5,377 bases of DNA from UMGS692 sp963653425 (GCA_963653425.1 CAVJWC010000026.1:1-5377); one strand, 5' to 3'. Counted from the stretch's first letter, positions 1 through 5,000 are shown. Notes: generated from the letters alone by a model not told the origin. Program-made: numbers and translations.

Positions 1-126
1 CGCATATCTTTCAGAGCAATGCGAAACTTGCAGAAAGTAAGCAAAGAAACTTTCATTGAGCTTCGCATATCTTTCAGAGCAATGCGAAACTTGCAGAAAG
101 TAAGCAAATAAACTTTCATTGAGCTT
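1..126. repeat. Two near-identical 63-bp tandem repeat units
   Basis: Units 1-63 and 64-126 differ at one visible base (g at 46, t at 109). The array is cut by the left edge, so the copy number is unknown. Each unit contains two potential stems. One is TTCGCAT with ATGCGAA (62-68 with 82-88 in the second unit). The other is GAAAGT with ACTTTC around an A-rich loop (33-54 and 96-117). No open frame with a ribosome site runs through it. Near identity suggests recent duplication or homogenisation, which is inference. Confidence 0.9.
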
Positions 127-263
127 CGCATAACCGTTAGAGCAATGCGAATTCTCGGGAAAGTAGGCAAAGAAACTTTCACCGTGGATGGAAAGAAAAG
201 CTAAACGCAATCCGCTTTTGAAAGAGCAACGCGAACTTTACGGAAGTAGGCAAAGAAACTTTC
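127..263. repeat. Degenerate copies of the 63-bp repeat
   Basis: A third copy starts at 127 and keeps the TTCGCAT/ATGCGAA stem (125-131 with 145-151) and the GAAAGT...ACTTTC core (159-180). It diverges in between and after. A fourth, weaker copy has its core at 242-263. Core spacing is 63, 63, then 83 bp, so the array decays toward the right. The conserved part is the sequence around GGCAAAGAAACTTTCACCG. A 64-codon frame starting at 188 crosses this copy, has no ribosome site, and is best seen as repeat-derived. Confidence 0.75.
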
Positions 264-309
264 ACCGTTTGGCACAAAGAAAGACAAAACTGAATCCGCA
301 TATAAAAAG

Positions 310-349
310 AAAGTCTGTAATTACAAAACTATTTGTAGTTACAGACTTT
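310..349. terminator. Strong bidirectional terminator-like hairpin
   Basis: An 18-nt arm (310-327) pairs with 332-349 with one wobble position around a 4-nt loop. On the plus strand the stem runs into TTTTTG. On the minus strand it runs into CTTTTTATAT, which is the better U-tract. It could end read-through from the minus-strand rqcP-ispDF operon, whose stop lies about 250 bp away, or plus-strand transcription from the left. The structure is plain in the sequence; which direction is used is inference. Confidence 0.7.
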
Positions 350-396
350 TTGTTAATTAACTATATTGAAGTTCTTTGTTGAGCTTTCCCCTTTAA

Positions 397-436
397 CTTA
401 CTTTCTTTCGAAAAGAAAGTAAGCAAAGAAACTTTC
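397..436. repeat. Nested palindromes with the repeat core
   Basis: CTTACTTTCTTT (397-408) pairs perfectly with 412-423 around a 3-nt loop. The right arm also opens a fifth copy of the array core, GAAAGT...ACTTTC (415-436). The two hairpins share bases and are therefore mutually exclusive. This links the tandem array on the left to the palindrome cluster on the right. Confidence 0.75.
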
Positions 437-463
437 ATTATGCCCAATATTGAGGTTTTTTGC

Positions 464-612
464 GCAGCTTTTTCCCAAAAAAGCTGCAAGTTCCTTGTTC
501 TTTCTTTCAAGAAAGAACGGAAAATATTCGGCTACCGAATTTTATAGTCTTGCGAAGCTACAATGGGTCCGGCGTCACGCCGGTCTTTGGTTCTTTCTTT
601 CAGAAAAGAACT
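464..612. repeat. Cluster of five short palindromes downstream of ispDF
   Basis: In order: a 10-bp stem (464-473 with 478-487); a perfect 22-nt palindrome with GTTCTTTCTT arms (497-518); ATTCGG/CCGAAT (526-540); CCGGCGT/ACGCCGG (569-583); and an imperfect GGTTCTTT palindrome (589-612). The second and fifth are related to each other and to the 397-423 palindrome through the core CTTTCTTTC. The fifth contains the ispDF stop codon. Several could act as 3' transcript ends for ispDF, although none is followed by a long U-tract. Open frames on the plus strand here lack ribosome sites and are antisense to ispDF. Confidence 0.75.
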
Positions 613-1715
613 CCTATACAATTCGCGGTGGAGGCGATGCCGTCGCCCTTTCCTATCAAGCCGAGACCTTCGGTTGTGGTTGCGCTTATATTGACTCGCG
701 ACGAGTCCATATCGAGCACGGCGGCTATATTTTCGCGCATTTGCGGGATAAAGGGCGCCATCTTGGGTTTCTCGGCGATAATGACACCGCTTACTGACAG
801 AGGAACGAAGCCTTTTTTGTCGAGAAGGCGTTTTACTTTGAGGAGCAGAGTCATTGAGGAAACGTCTTTGTAGGCGTCGTCGGTATCGGGAAAAAGCACG
901 CCTATGTCGCGTTCGCCGGCGGCAGAAAGAAGGGCGTCCATGATTGCGTGAATGAGAACGTCCGCGTCGGAATGCCCGAGAAGACCTTTTTCGAAGGGAA
1001 TTTTCACTCCGCCTATAACGAGGTCTCTGCCGTAAACGAGTTTGTGAACGTCCACGCCTATCCCGCAGGAAACGGAATTTCCGTCGCCTTTGTAGGTGAT
1101 TTTAACGTTCTTTCTGTCGCCCGTAACGAGATTGAGCGTCCGTCCAGACTTGCAGTAAACCGCGCCGTCGTCGGTTGCGGATTGGGAGTTACCCATATAC
1201 GCCGTCATAATCGCGCGATAATCGAAAACCTGCGGAGTCTGTGCAAGCGCAACGTTCTCGCGTTCTACGGGCAAAGGTCGTCCGCCTTTGAGGTTCATAT
1301 AAACCGAATCGGTGGGCGTAACGAAAGGAACGGCGCTACCCTTTTCTTTGGCTTCGAGTATAAGCTTTTCTATAAGCTCTTTCGTTACGAAAGGTCTTGC
1401 TCCGTCGTGAATAAGCACCAGTTCGCACCGCCTGTCCAAAGCGTTAAGTCCGCAAAGTACCGAGCGCGTGCGGGTTTCTCCCCCCTGCACGTAAAGAATC
1501 CTTGGATTTTTCCCGAAAAGCATTTCGAACTTACGTCTGCGTTCGTCGTCGGTAACGATTACCACGCGCGCAATACTTTCCGTTTCGAGAAAAGGCAAAA
1601 CCGCGCCTTCGATTACCGTTCTTCCGTCGGCAACCGCCAAAAGCTTATCCGAACCGAACCTTACGCTCTCTCCCGCGGCAACCACGACCGCACATATCAA
1701 TCCGCCCTCTGCCAT
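600..1715 (-). CDS. ispDF: Bifunctional IspD/IspF enzyme of the MEP isoprenoid pathway
   Basis: A fused cytosolic enzyme of 371 residues. IspD (about 1-210) makes CDP-methylerythritol from CTP and MEP. IspF (about 217-371) cyclises the phosphorylated product to MEcPP. The intermediate kinase step (IspE) is not encoded here. IspD motifs seen: VVVAAG...R19...K24 (nucleotide loop, with KL where KQ is usual), GGETRTRS (78-85), HDGARP (103-108), RENVALAQTPQVF (152-164), TDDGAV and GDRKNVKIT. IspF motifs: GIGVDVH with presumed zinc ligands D222 and H224, LGHSDADVLIHA with H256, DIGVLFPDTD (270-279), KPKMAP, and ATTTEGLG near the end. Length fits the sum of both families, with a short linker. The start overlaps the rqcP stop by one base (TAATG), and GAGG lies about 13 nt upstream, so translational coupling is likely. 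All key residues appear intact. Confidence 0.95.
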   Translation of the reverse strand: MAEGGLICAVVVAAGESVRFGSDKLLAVADGRTVIEGAVLPFLETESIARVVIVTDDERRRKFEMLFGKNPRILYVQGGETRTRSVLCGLNALDRRCELVLIHDGARPFVTKELIEKLILEAKEKGSAVPFVTPTDSVYMNLKGGRPLPVERENVALAQTPQVFDYRAIMTAYMGNSQSATDDGAVYCKSGRTLNLVTGDRKNVKITYKGDGNSVSCGIGVDVHKLVYGRDLVIGGVKIPFEKGLLGHSDADVLIHAIMDALLSAAGERDIGVLFPDTDDAYKDVSSMTLLLKVKRLLDKKGFVPLSVSGVIIAEKPKMAPFIPQMRENIAAVLDMDSSRVNISATTTEGLGLIGKGDGIASTANCIGVLF

Positions 1716-1960
1716 TATTCGCTTATTACCTCGTACATTTTATCCGCCTCGTCTTTACGGACGGTCTCTTTGAGCATAAGAACGCGGAATACGAATTTTC
1801 CGCTCATATAGCTTATGGATACGACGTCGCCCTCTTTAAGTTCGCTCGAAGGCTTGGCAGGTCTGCCGTTAAGCTCGACCTTACCGCTTTCGCAAACCTC
1901 TTTGGCTACCGTTCTGCGTTTAAGAATTCTCGAAACTTTCAAAAATTTATCTAATCTCAT
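1715..1960 (-). CDS. rqcP: RqcP (YabO/Hsp15-like) S4-domain ribosome quality control factor
   Basis: An 81-residue S4 RNA-binding protein. In Bacillus, YabO/RqcP binds stalled 50S subunits with RqcH and supports alanine tailing of unfinished chains. The N-terminus MRLDKFLKVSR-ILKRR closely matches YabO as I remember it. The rest of the S4 fold follows: AKEVCESGKVELNGRPAKPS, then a beta segment EGDVVSISY, then MLKETVRKDEA and MYEVI. Basic residues R2, K5, R11, R15 and R16 are kept. Start choice: ATG at 1958-1960 has AAAGGTG just upstream. The frame stays open further upstream only into and beyond the promoter, so a longer protein is rejected. It is first in an operon with ispDF. Rarely paired partners make the context uninformative about function. 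Confidence 0.93.
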   Translation of the reverse strand: MRLDKFLKVSRILKRRTVAKEVCESGKVELNGRPAKPSSELKEGDVVSISYMSGKFVFRVLMLKETVRKDEADKMYEVISE

Positions 1961-1962
1961 TA

Positions 1963-1992
1963 AACACCTTTTTCGCCACGCTTTCGTGTGGC
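1963..1992 (-). promoter_or_regulatory. rqcP leader: ribosome site and GAAA-loop hairpin
   Basis: Between the promoter and the rqcP start, the RNA can form GCCACAC-GAAA-GCGTGGC (1975-1992). This is a 7-position stem with one A-C mismatch, capped by a GNRA-type tetraloop. The AAAGGTG ribosome site follows at about 1964-1970. The hairpin sits close enough to influence initiation or 5' end stability; that role is inference. Confidence 0.5.
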
Positions 1993-2008
1993 TGAATGTT
2001 ATTGAATG

Positions 2009-2037
2009 ATTATAACAGAAATCGCCCGTTCGGTCAA
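2009..2037 (-). promoter_or_regulatory. Sigma-A type promoter of rqcP-ispDF
   Basis: On the minus strand TTGACC (2032-2037), a 17-bp spacer, and TATAAT (2009-2014), with TG one base upstream of the -10 (extended -10). Predicted start near 2002, about 40 nt before the rqcP ATG. Confidence 0.88.
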
Positions 2038-2104
2038 GCAAAAGCCGTTACGGCACAGCCAAATGACAAAACGCAACGGGAAGTTTACGGTTTTAACATA
2101 AGTT

Positions 2105-2171
2105 CAAGGGGAAAACCTGCGGGCGCGGGAGGGCGAAGCGGGAGGGCGCCGAGCGGTTTTCCCTTTCCTTG
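2105..2171. repeat. GC-rich long hairpin in the rqcP/tRNA-Gln divergent spacer
   Basis: GGGAAAACC (2109-2117) pairs perfectly with 2155-2163. Inside it GGCGC (2122-2126) pairs with GCGCC (2146-2150). Outside it CAAGG (2105-2109) could extend with CCTTG (2167-2171) by shifting register. The loop is G-rich and contains AAGCGGGAG (2136-2144), a 9-mer found twice more at 5021-5029 and 5060-5068. No ribosome site or credible frame is present. It lies between two divergent promoters, so it may be a small palindromic element or an insulator; this is inference. Confidence 0.6.
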
Positions 2172-2193
2172 TAAAGCGAACGACTTGCCCGCG

Positions 2194-2252
2194 AAAAATC
2201 TTTTGATTTTTTCCTTAAAAACGGTTGACAAATCCTATATTTCTGCTATAAT
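2194..2252 (+). promoter_or_regulatory. Promoter of tRNA-Gln with A/T-rich upstream element
   Basis: Consensus TTGACA (2225-2230), a 16-bp spacer, and TATAAT (2247-2252) preceded by TGC (extended -10). The A- and T-tracts at 2194-2220 look like an UP element, as is common for stable RNA genes. They can also fold as a 7-bp AAAAATC/GATTTTT hairpin. Predicted start near 2259, only a few bases before the mature tRNA. Confidence 0.88.
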
Positions 2253-2265
2253 TAGGTAGTCTTTT

Positions 2266-2339
2266 AGGGGTATCGCCAAGCGGTAAGGCAACGGACTCTG
2301 ACTCCGTCATCGTTGGTTCGAATCCAGCTACCCCTGCCA
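2266..2339 (+). tRNA. tRNA-Gln (anticodon CUG)
   Basis: A full cloverleaf. Acceptor AGGGGTA pairs with TACCCCT (2266-2272 with 2329-2335). D-arm GCC/GGC. Anticodon stem ACGGA/TCCGT with loop CTCTGAC, so the anticodon is CTG at 2298-2300, reading CAG codons. T-arm GTTGG/CCAGC with loop TTCGAAT. Discriminator G at 2336, and the CCA end is encoded (2337-2339). Another tRNA-Gln with UUG must exist elsewhere for CAA codons. Confidence 0.96.
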
Positions 2340-2342
2340 AGG

Positions 2343-2376
2343 AATCCGGAAGCTTCTGCTCTCGGATTTTTCTTTT
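2343..2376 (+). terminator. Rho-independent terminator of tRNA-Gln
   Basis: AATCCG (2343-2348) pairs with CGGATT (2363-2368), with an inner AGC/GCT stem around TTCT and a small internal mismatch. It is followed by TTTCTTTT. It begins 4 nt after the CCA end. Confidence 0.85.
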
Positions 2377-2411
2377 ATACGGAAATATACACTCCGTCGT
2401 CCGTATTTTTT
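2377..2411 (+). terminator. Second terminator-like hairpin after tRNA-Gln
   Basis: ATACGG (2377-2382) pairs with CCGTAT (2401-2406), which merges into a run of T to 2411. A competing shorter stem ACGGA/TCCGT uses part of the same arm. It acts as a back-up terminator, shielding the downstream membrane protein gene from tRNA transcription. Confidence 0.6.
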
Positions 2412-2430
2412 CCTCCGCCCGTATAAACGC

Positions 2431-2459
2431 TTGCGTTTTGCGTCAGAATGTGGTATACT
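2431..2459 (+). promoter_or_regulatory. Promoter of the DUF6198-like gene
   Basis: TTGCGT (2431-2436), a 17-bp spacer, and TATACT (2454-2459), preceded by TGG (extended -10). Predicted start is about 2466. This gives a leader of about 95 nt before the ATG at 2562, and that leader carries a terminator. Confidence 0.75.
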
Positions 2460-2465
2460 CAAGTT

Positions 2466-2551
2466 CCAGAATCGGTATGGATTTTTCTGAGATAAAAACT
2501 CATTTTTCGCCATACATCCGAAACGTCTCGGGTGTGTGGCGTTTTTTATAA
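2466..2551 (+). promoter_or_regulatory. Candidate transcription attenuator or riboswitch leader
   Basis: The leader can take mutually exclusive folds. GTATGG (2475-2480) pairs perfectly with CCATAC (2510-2515), which is inside the left arm of the terminator stem, so forming one breaks the other. GTATGG itself lies in the 13-nt loop of a stem CAGAA/TTCTG (2467-2471 with 2485-2489), so the alternative would be an H-type pseudoknot. The linker is A/U-rich and holds a further small stem, TGAG/CTCA (2488-2491 with 2499-2502). This is the layout of an on/off attenuator. It does not match the preQ1, purine, TPP, fluoride, SAM or guanidine consensus as I remember them. A 24-codon frame (2477-2551) overlaps the whole leader and ends at the ribosome site, so a leader peptide is an alternative. 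Confidence 0.5.
2509..2547 (+). terminator. Intrinsic terminator inside the 5' leader
   Basis: A 12-bp stem, 2509-2520 with 2529-2540, has no mismatches and two G-U wobbles. The loop is AAACGTCT, and G plus six T follow (2542-2547). It lies only about 70 nt after the predicted transcription start and directly before AAGGAG (2550-2555), so it must be conditional if the gene is expressed from the 2431 promoter. Confidence 0.82.
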
Positions 2552-2561
2552 GGAGAAACAA

Positions 2562-3311
2562 ATGCAAACGCAAAACGCCGACGTTACGACGAAAAAAAGA
2601 ATATCGAGCGAACTTGCCTACCTTATCTCAATAGTTTTGCTTTCTTTCGCGGTAACCCTTCTTACTTCCGCAGATTTCGGAATTTCTATGATAGTCGCCC
2701 CGGCTTACCTTTTAAGCCTTAAATTCCCCGTTTTTACCTTCGGTCAGGCAGAATACGTCATTCAGGCGGGAGTATTCATTCTTCTTTGCATAATTTTGAG
2801 AAAATTCCGCTTGGTCTACCTGTCCTCTTTCGGAACGTGTCTGATTTACGGCTTTGTTCTGGATTTATGGAGAAAAATTCCCTGTTTTAATCCCGAAATC
2901 ACTCCGACGGGAAGCATGGCTCTGTGGCTCAGAATCGTAATGTTCGTCGTCGGCGTGCTTTTAACGTCCTTCTCCGTCGCGTTGTTCTTCAAAACCTACC
3001 TCTATCCGCAGGTATACGACTTTTTCGTAAAAGCCGTGTCCAACAGGTACAACGTGAAGTTATCCCGTCTTAAAACAATCGTCGACCTTTCCTGTCTTAC
3101 GGCAAGCGTTATTATGACTTTCGCGTTTTTCGGTTCTATAACGGGTATCGGCTGGGGAACGCCGGTTATGGCTCTCTTTAACGGAACGATAATCGGATTT
3201 TTCTCGGGACTTTTAGACAAAGCCTTCGATTTTCAGCCGACTTTTCCGCGTTTTGCCCTCCTCTTCGATTTGCAAGGCTCACCCGTTTCCGCAACCGACG
3301 ATAAAGCTTAA
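2562..3311 (+). CDS. Multi-pass membrane protein, DUF6198 (YczE/YyaS/YitT-like) group
   Basis: A 249-residue integral membrane protein of unknown function. Hydrophobic segments at about 18-36, 41-53, 64-80, 84-102, 120-138, 163-190 and 195-215 suggest six or seven membrane spans. The early signature (residues 37-61) ADFGISMIVAPAYLL...FTFGQAEY, then RKFRLVYLSSFGT and YGFVLDLW, matches what I remember of DUF6198 proteins, relatives of Bacillus YczE. No substrate is established. The start is ATG 2562 with AAGGAG 6 nt upstream; a GTG at 2532 in the same frame lies inside the terminator stem and is rejected. It stands alone, with the attenuator-like leader in front and a convergent gene behind. 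A transport or export role is possible, but the sequence does not show which ligand. Confidence 0.8.
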   Translation: MQTQNADVTTKKRISSELAYLISIVLLSFAVTLLTSADFGISMIVAPAYLLSLKFPVFTFGQAEYVIQAGVFILLCIILRKFRLVYLSSFGTCLIYGFVLDLWRKIPCFNPEITPTGSMALWLRIVMFVVGVLLTSFSVALFFKTYLYPQVYDFFVKAVSNRYNVKLSRLKTIVDLSCLTASVIMTFAFFGSITGIGWGTPVMALFNGTIIGFFSGLLDKAFDFQPTFPRFALLFDLQGSPVSATDDKA

Positions 3312-3313
3312 TT

Positions 3314-3354
3314 AAACAAAACGGGGATAAAGACGCCTTCGTCCTTATCCCCGT
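3314..3354 (-). terminator. Terminator between the convergent genes
   Basis: ACGGGGATAA (3321-3330) pairs with TTATCCCCGT (3345-3354). Inside is GACG/CGTC around CCTT after one mismatch. The minus strand continues into TTTTGTTTAATT, a fair U-tract, while the plus strand continues into CCCACA. It therefore best fits the minus-strand lipoprotein transcript, about 105 nt past its stop. It may still stabilise the 3' end of the plus-strand transcript. Confidence 0.75.
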
Positions 3355-3458
3355 CCCACATGAAAACACAATTTCTTTTCTGTTTTACGGAAGTTTATCC
3401 GTTCGATAAAGTTTATAATCTACACCTTAAATAAAGTCTATAAATATTGATTTTCTAC

Positions 3459-4235
3459 TCACTCCGCCGTGGGCGCCGTCCAGTAGTAGCACTTCATGTT
3501 TGCGAGAATGTCCTTTATCACCTGCATCTGCCAAGCCTGCTTTTCTTCGGCGGAGATGTCGCGGGGGTCGTGGAAACAAACTCGCGGACACTCATTCATC
3601 GTACTTGCATATGCACCGGAACGTTCGATTTCATTGTAGACTTCAGTGATATAATAATCATCTTTTGTATCTAATAGTTCTTTGAATACTCCGCTCGGTT
3701 TATAGCCATCGAGATATTTTGAATATACTTTATTTATCATATTTTGCAATGTAAAATGAGTTAAAGACTCTCCTTTTGCCTTTGCCGTATCTTTGTCGTA
3801 CAATAATTTAATCCCCTCTAAATTATCAAAAGGTGTTTTGTTTGTGAAAATTAACTTTTCACCCTCTTTTTTAAGTTTACGGGATTCATTAGGAACAATA
3901 AAAGCCCCAATCTTTTCACCGCCGACATTAAACTCTAAACAAATCATTTCAGAAAGATTATCAAACTCATCGGGAGTATAAATATTTTTGTATGATTGAA
4001 GGGCATACGAAACACCAACCAAATCAGTATAGTCTTCGGGAAGCTCAACTATATATCCGGAAGCTATAACGTATTGCTCTATAAACTCACGCATATCATC
4101 GCCATCAACATACACAGAGCGGGCAATAAGTACGTTACCGGGACCCAACCACTCATCATAACAACCGACAAAAATCGTAAGGCACATTACTGCTAAAAAA
4201 GCGACCAACAAAAGCCTATTAATTCTCTTTCCCAT
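3459..4235 (-). CDS. Predicted lipoprotein of unknown function
   Basis: 258 residues, family not recognised. The N-terminus has basic residues (K3, R4, R7), a hydrophobic core (8-23) and the sequence IFVGC, giving a lipobox with C25 as the likely lipidated cysteine; F at -3 is less usual than L. Export and anchoring to the outer face of the membrane are therefore inferred. The mature part is acidic and hydrophilic, rich in D, E, K and Y, with no membrane span or enzymatic motif I can identify. C216, C220 (NECPRVCFHD) and C249 cluster near the C-terminus and could form a disulfide or bind metal. Ribosome site GGAGG is 5 nt before ATG 4233-4235. It follows the zinc-knuckle gene by 12 bp in one operon. 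The last quarter of the gene is visibly richer in G+C than the rest. Confidence 0.72.
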   Translation of the reverse strand: MGKRINRLLLVAFLAVMCLTIFVGCYDEWLGPGNVLIARSVYVDGDDMREFIEQYVIASGYIVELPEDYTDLVGVSYALQSYKNIYTPDEFDNLSEMICLEFNVGGEKIGAFIVPNESRKLKKEGEKLIFTNKTPFDNLEGIKLLYDKDTAKAKGESLTHFTLQNMINKVYSKYLDGYKPSGVFKELLDTKDDYYITEVYNEIERSGAYASTMNECPRVCFHDPRDISAEEKQAWQMQVIKDILANMKCYYWTAPTAE

Positions 4236-4247
4236 AAAAACCTCCTT

Positions 4248-4430
4248 TTAATGGGTATGTTCTCCGGTGCCTAAAGTAATCTCGCCGGAGGATGTAGTAT
4301 CATATCCGCAAACCGTGCAGTACGAGCCTAAACGCTTAGGTTTCATTATATGCTCTTCTGCTACGGAGTAGTTACATTTTGAGCAGACGGAACGGGTTGA
4401 GCTTAAATGGTTACAAACAAGATCTTTCAT
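4248..4430 (-). CDS. Small double zinc-knuckle protein
   Basis: 60 residues, family not firmly recognised. CSKC (16-19) and CTVC (38-41) give a CxxC-x18-CxxC zinc-ribbon layout. CNH (6-8) sits before them and HTH (58-60) ends the protein, adding further possible ligands. The end, YCTVCGYDTTSSGE...GTGEHTH, resembles repeats seen in some clostridial surface proteins, but no signal peptide is present, so a cytosolic location is likely. ATG 4428-4430 was chosen because GGAGG lies 7 nt upstream; an in-frame TTG 18 nt further up overlaps that site and is rejected. It is the first gene of the operon, with the lipoprotein gene 12 bp downstream. DNA, RNA or partner binding cannot be decided. Confidence 0.72.
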   Translation of the reverse strand: MKDLVCNHLSSTRSVCSKCNYSVAEEHIMKPKRLGSYCTVCGYDTTSSGEITLGTGEHTH

Positions 4431-4677
4431 ATAATTCCCTCCTTTCAATAAAATATAATAAATCAGTTAAACGCTCCTTTGAACGTTTTGTTTTGGAATT
4501 AAAGCTTTTTCTTTTTCTTGGTAAACAGTTACGGTTTTAATAATGTTTCAATAGGGTTTAACGGAGTTTTTAAGTAAATTTCGCTTAACTTAATAAACTT
4601 CACTTTTTTATCACATCTTTTACCCCCCCCGATTATGTTTAATGCACAATACACATCGAGGTTTTCTTATATACTTC
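4431..4677 (-). other. Long AT-rich leader with fragmentary open frames
   Basis: About 245 nt separate the predicted transcription start from the zinc-knuckle ATG. Two short overlapping minus-strand frames exist. One runs 4654 to 4529 (41 codons from a GTG, crossing a run of eight G, 4623-4630). The other runs 4547 to 4467 (26 codons). They are offset by one frame, so together they could be a decayed gene. Neither has a convincing ribosome site. A small stem AAACG/CGTTT (4469-4473 with 4484-4488) is present. No riboswitch consensus is recognised. Confidence 0.4.
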
Positions 4678-4683
4678 ACATAT

Positions 4684-4712
4684 ATACTAACATACAAAAT
4701 ACGCCCTGTCAA
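4684..4712 (-). promoter_or_regulatory. Promoter of the zinc-knuckle and lipoprotein operon
   Basis: On the minus strand TTGACA (4707-4712), a 17-bp spacer, and TAGTAT (4684-4689) with TGT before it (extended -10). Upstream DNA (4713-4760) is A/T-rich and may act as an UP element. Predicted start near 4677. Confidence 0.8.
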
Positions 4713-4788
4713 GCAAATTAAAGCGTCATTTTTTATATTTTATGTTCAAAAATCTACGTTTATTGCCTTTTTGATTAAAATGCAGTCC

Positions 4789-5000
4789 GTTTTCGTTCGG
4801 GTCTGGAGGGGTGATTTGCGTTTTTTTGAGGTTTTTCGTTCAGAATAGGGACTCGGTTCGCGTTTTCGTTCCGTTTTGCGCTTGGAAGAAAGACTCTGGT
4901 TTGCGTTATCTCACGGTTTTTCGCTTGGAAGAAAGACTCGGGTTTGCGTTATCTCACGGTTTTTTGTTCGGAATAGGGGCTCGGGTTGCGTTCGCATATA
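4789..5000. repeat. 43-bp minisatellite-like tandem repeat
   Basis: Units at 4879-4921 and 4922-4964 are nearly identical (one clear mismatch, T or G after GACTC). They share CGCTTGGAAGAAAGACTC and TTTGCGTTATCTCACGG. Flanking units at 4837-4878 and 4965-about 5000 are related variants carrying GTTC-GGAATAGGG, giving an A-B-B-A order. A weaker fifth copy lies at about 4789-4828. A plus-strand frame of about 150 codons crosses the array, but it lacks a ribosome site and runs into tRNA-Ser, so it is not called. Confidence 0.75.

Noticed and set aside
1..263. CRISPR array
   Set aside because: Whole 63-bp units are repeated nearly identically; there are no variable spacers between short constant repeats.
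450..873. Plus-strand frames across the palindrome cluster
   Set aside because: They are made of repeats and the antisense of ispDF, with no ribosome site.
948..1811. A 287-codon plus-strand open frame
   Set aside because: It is antisense to ispDF and rqcP, which have full sets of family motifs; it has no ribosome site and its product resembles nothing.
1961..2041. Longer N-terminus for RqcP
   Set aside because: The extension would start upstream of the promoter -35 box, and the family begins at MRLDKF with its own ribosome site.
2480..2500. TPP riboswitch, because of CTGAGAT
   Set aside because: The remaining conserved TPP segments (ACCC, GAACCTGATC and the second arm) are absent.
3390..3420. 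Plus-strand promoter from TATAAT at 3414-3419
   Set aside because: No -35-like box at a suitable distance, and it would read into the antisense of the lipoprotein gene.
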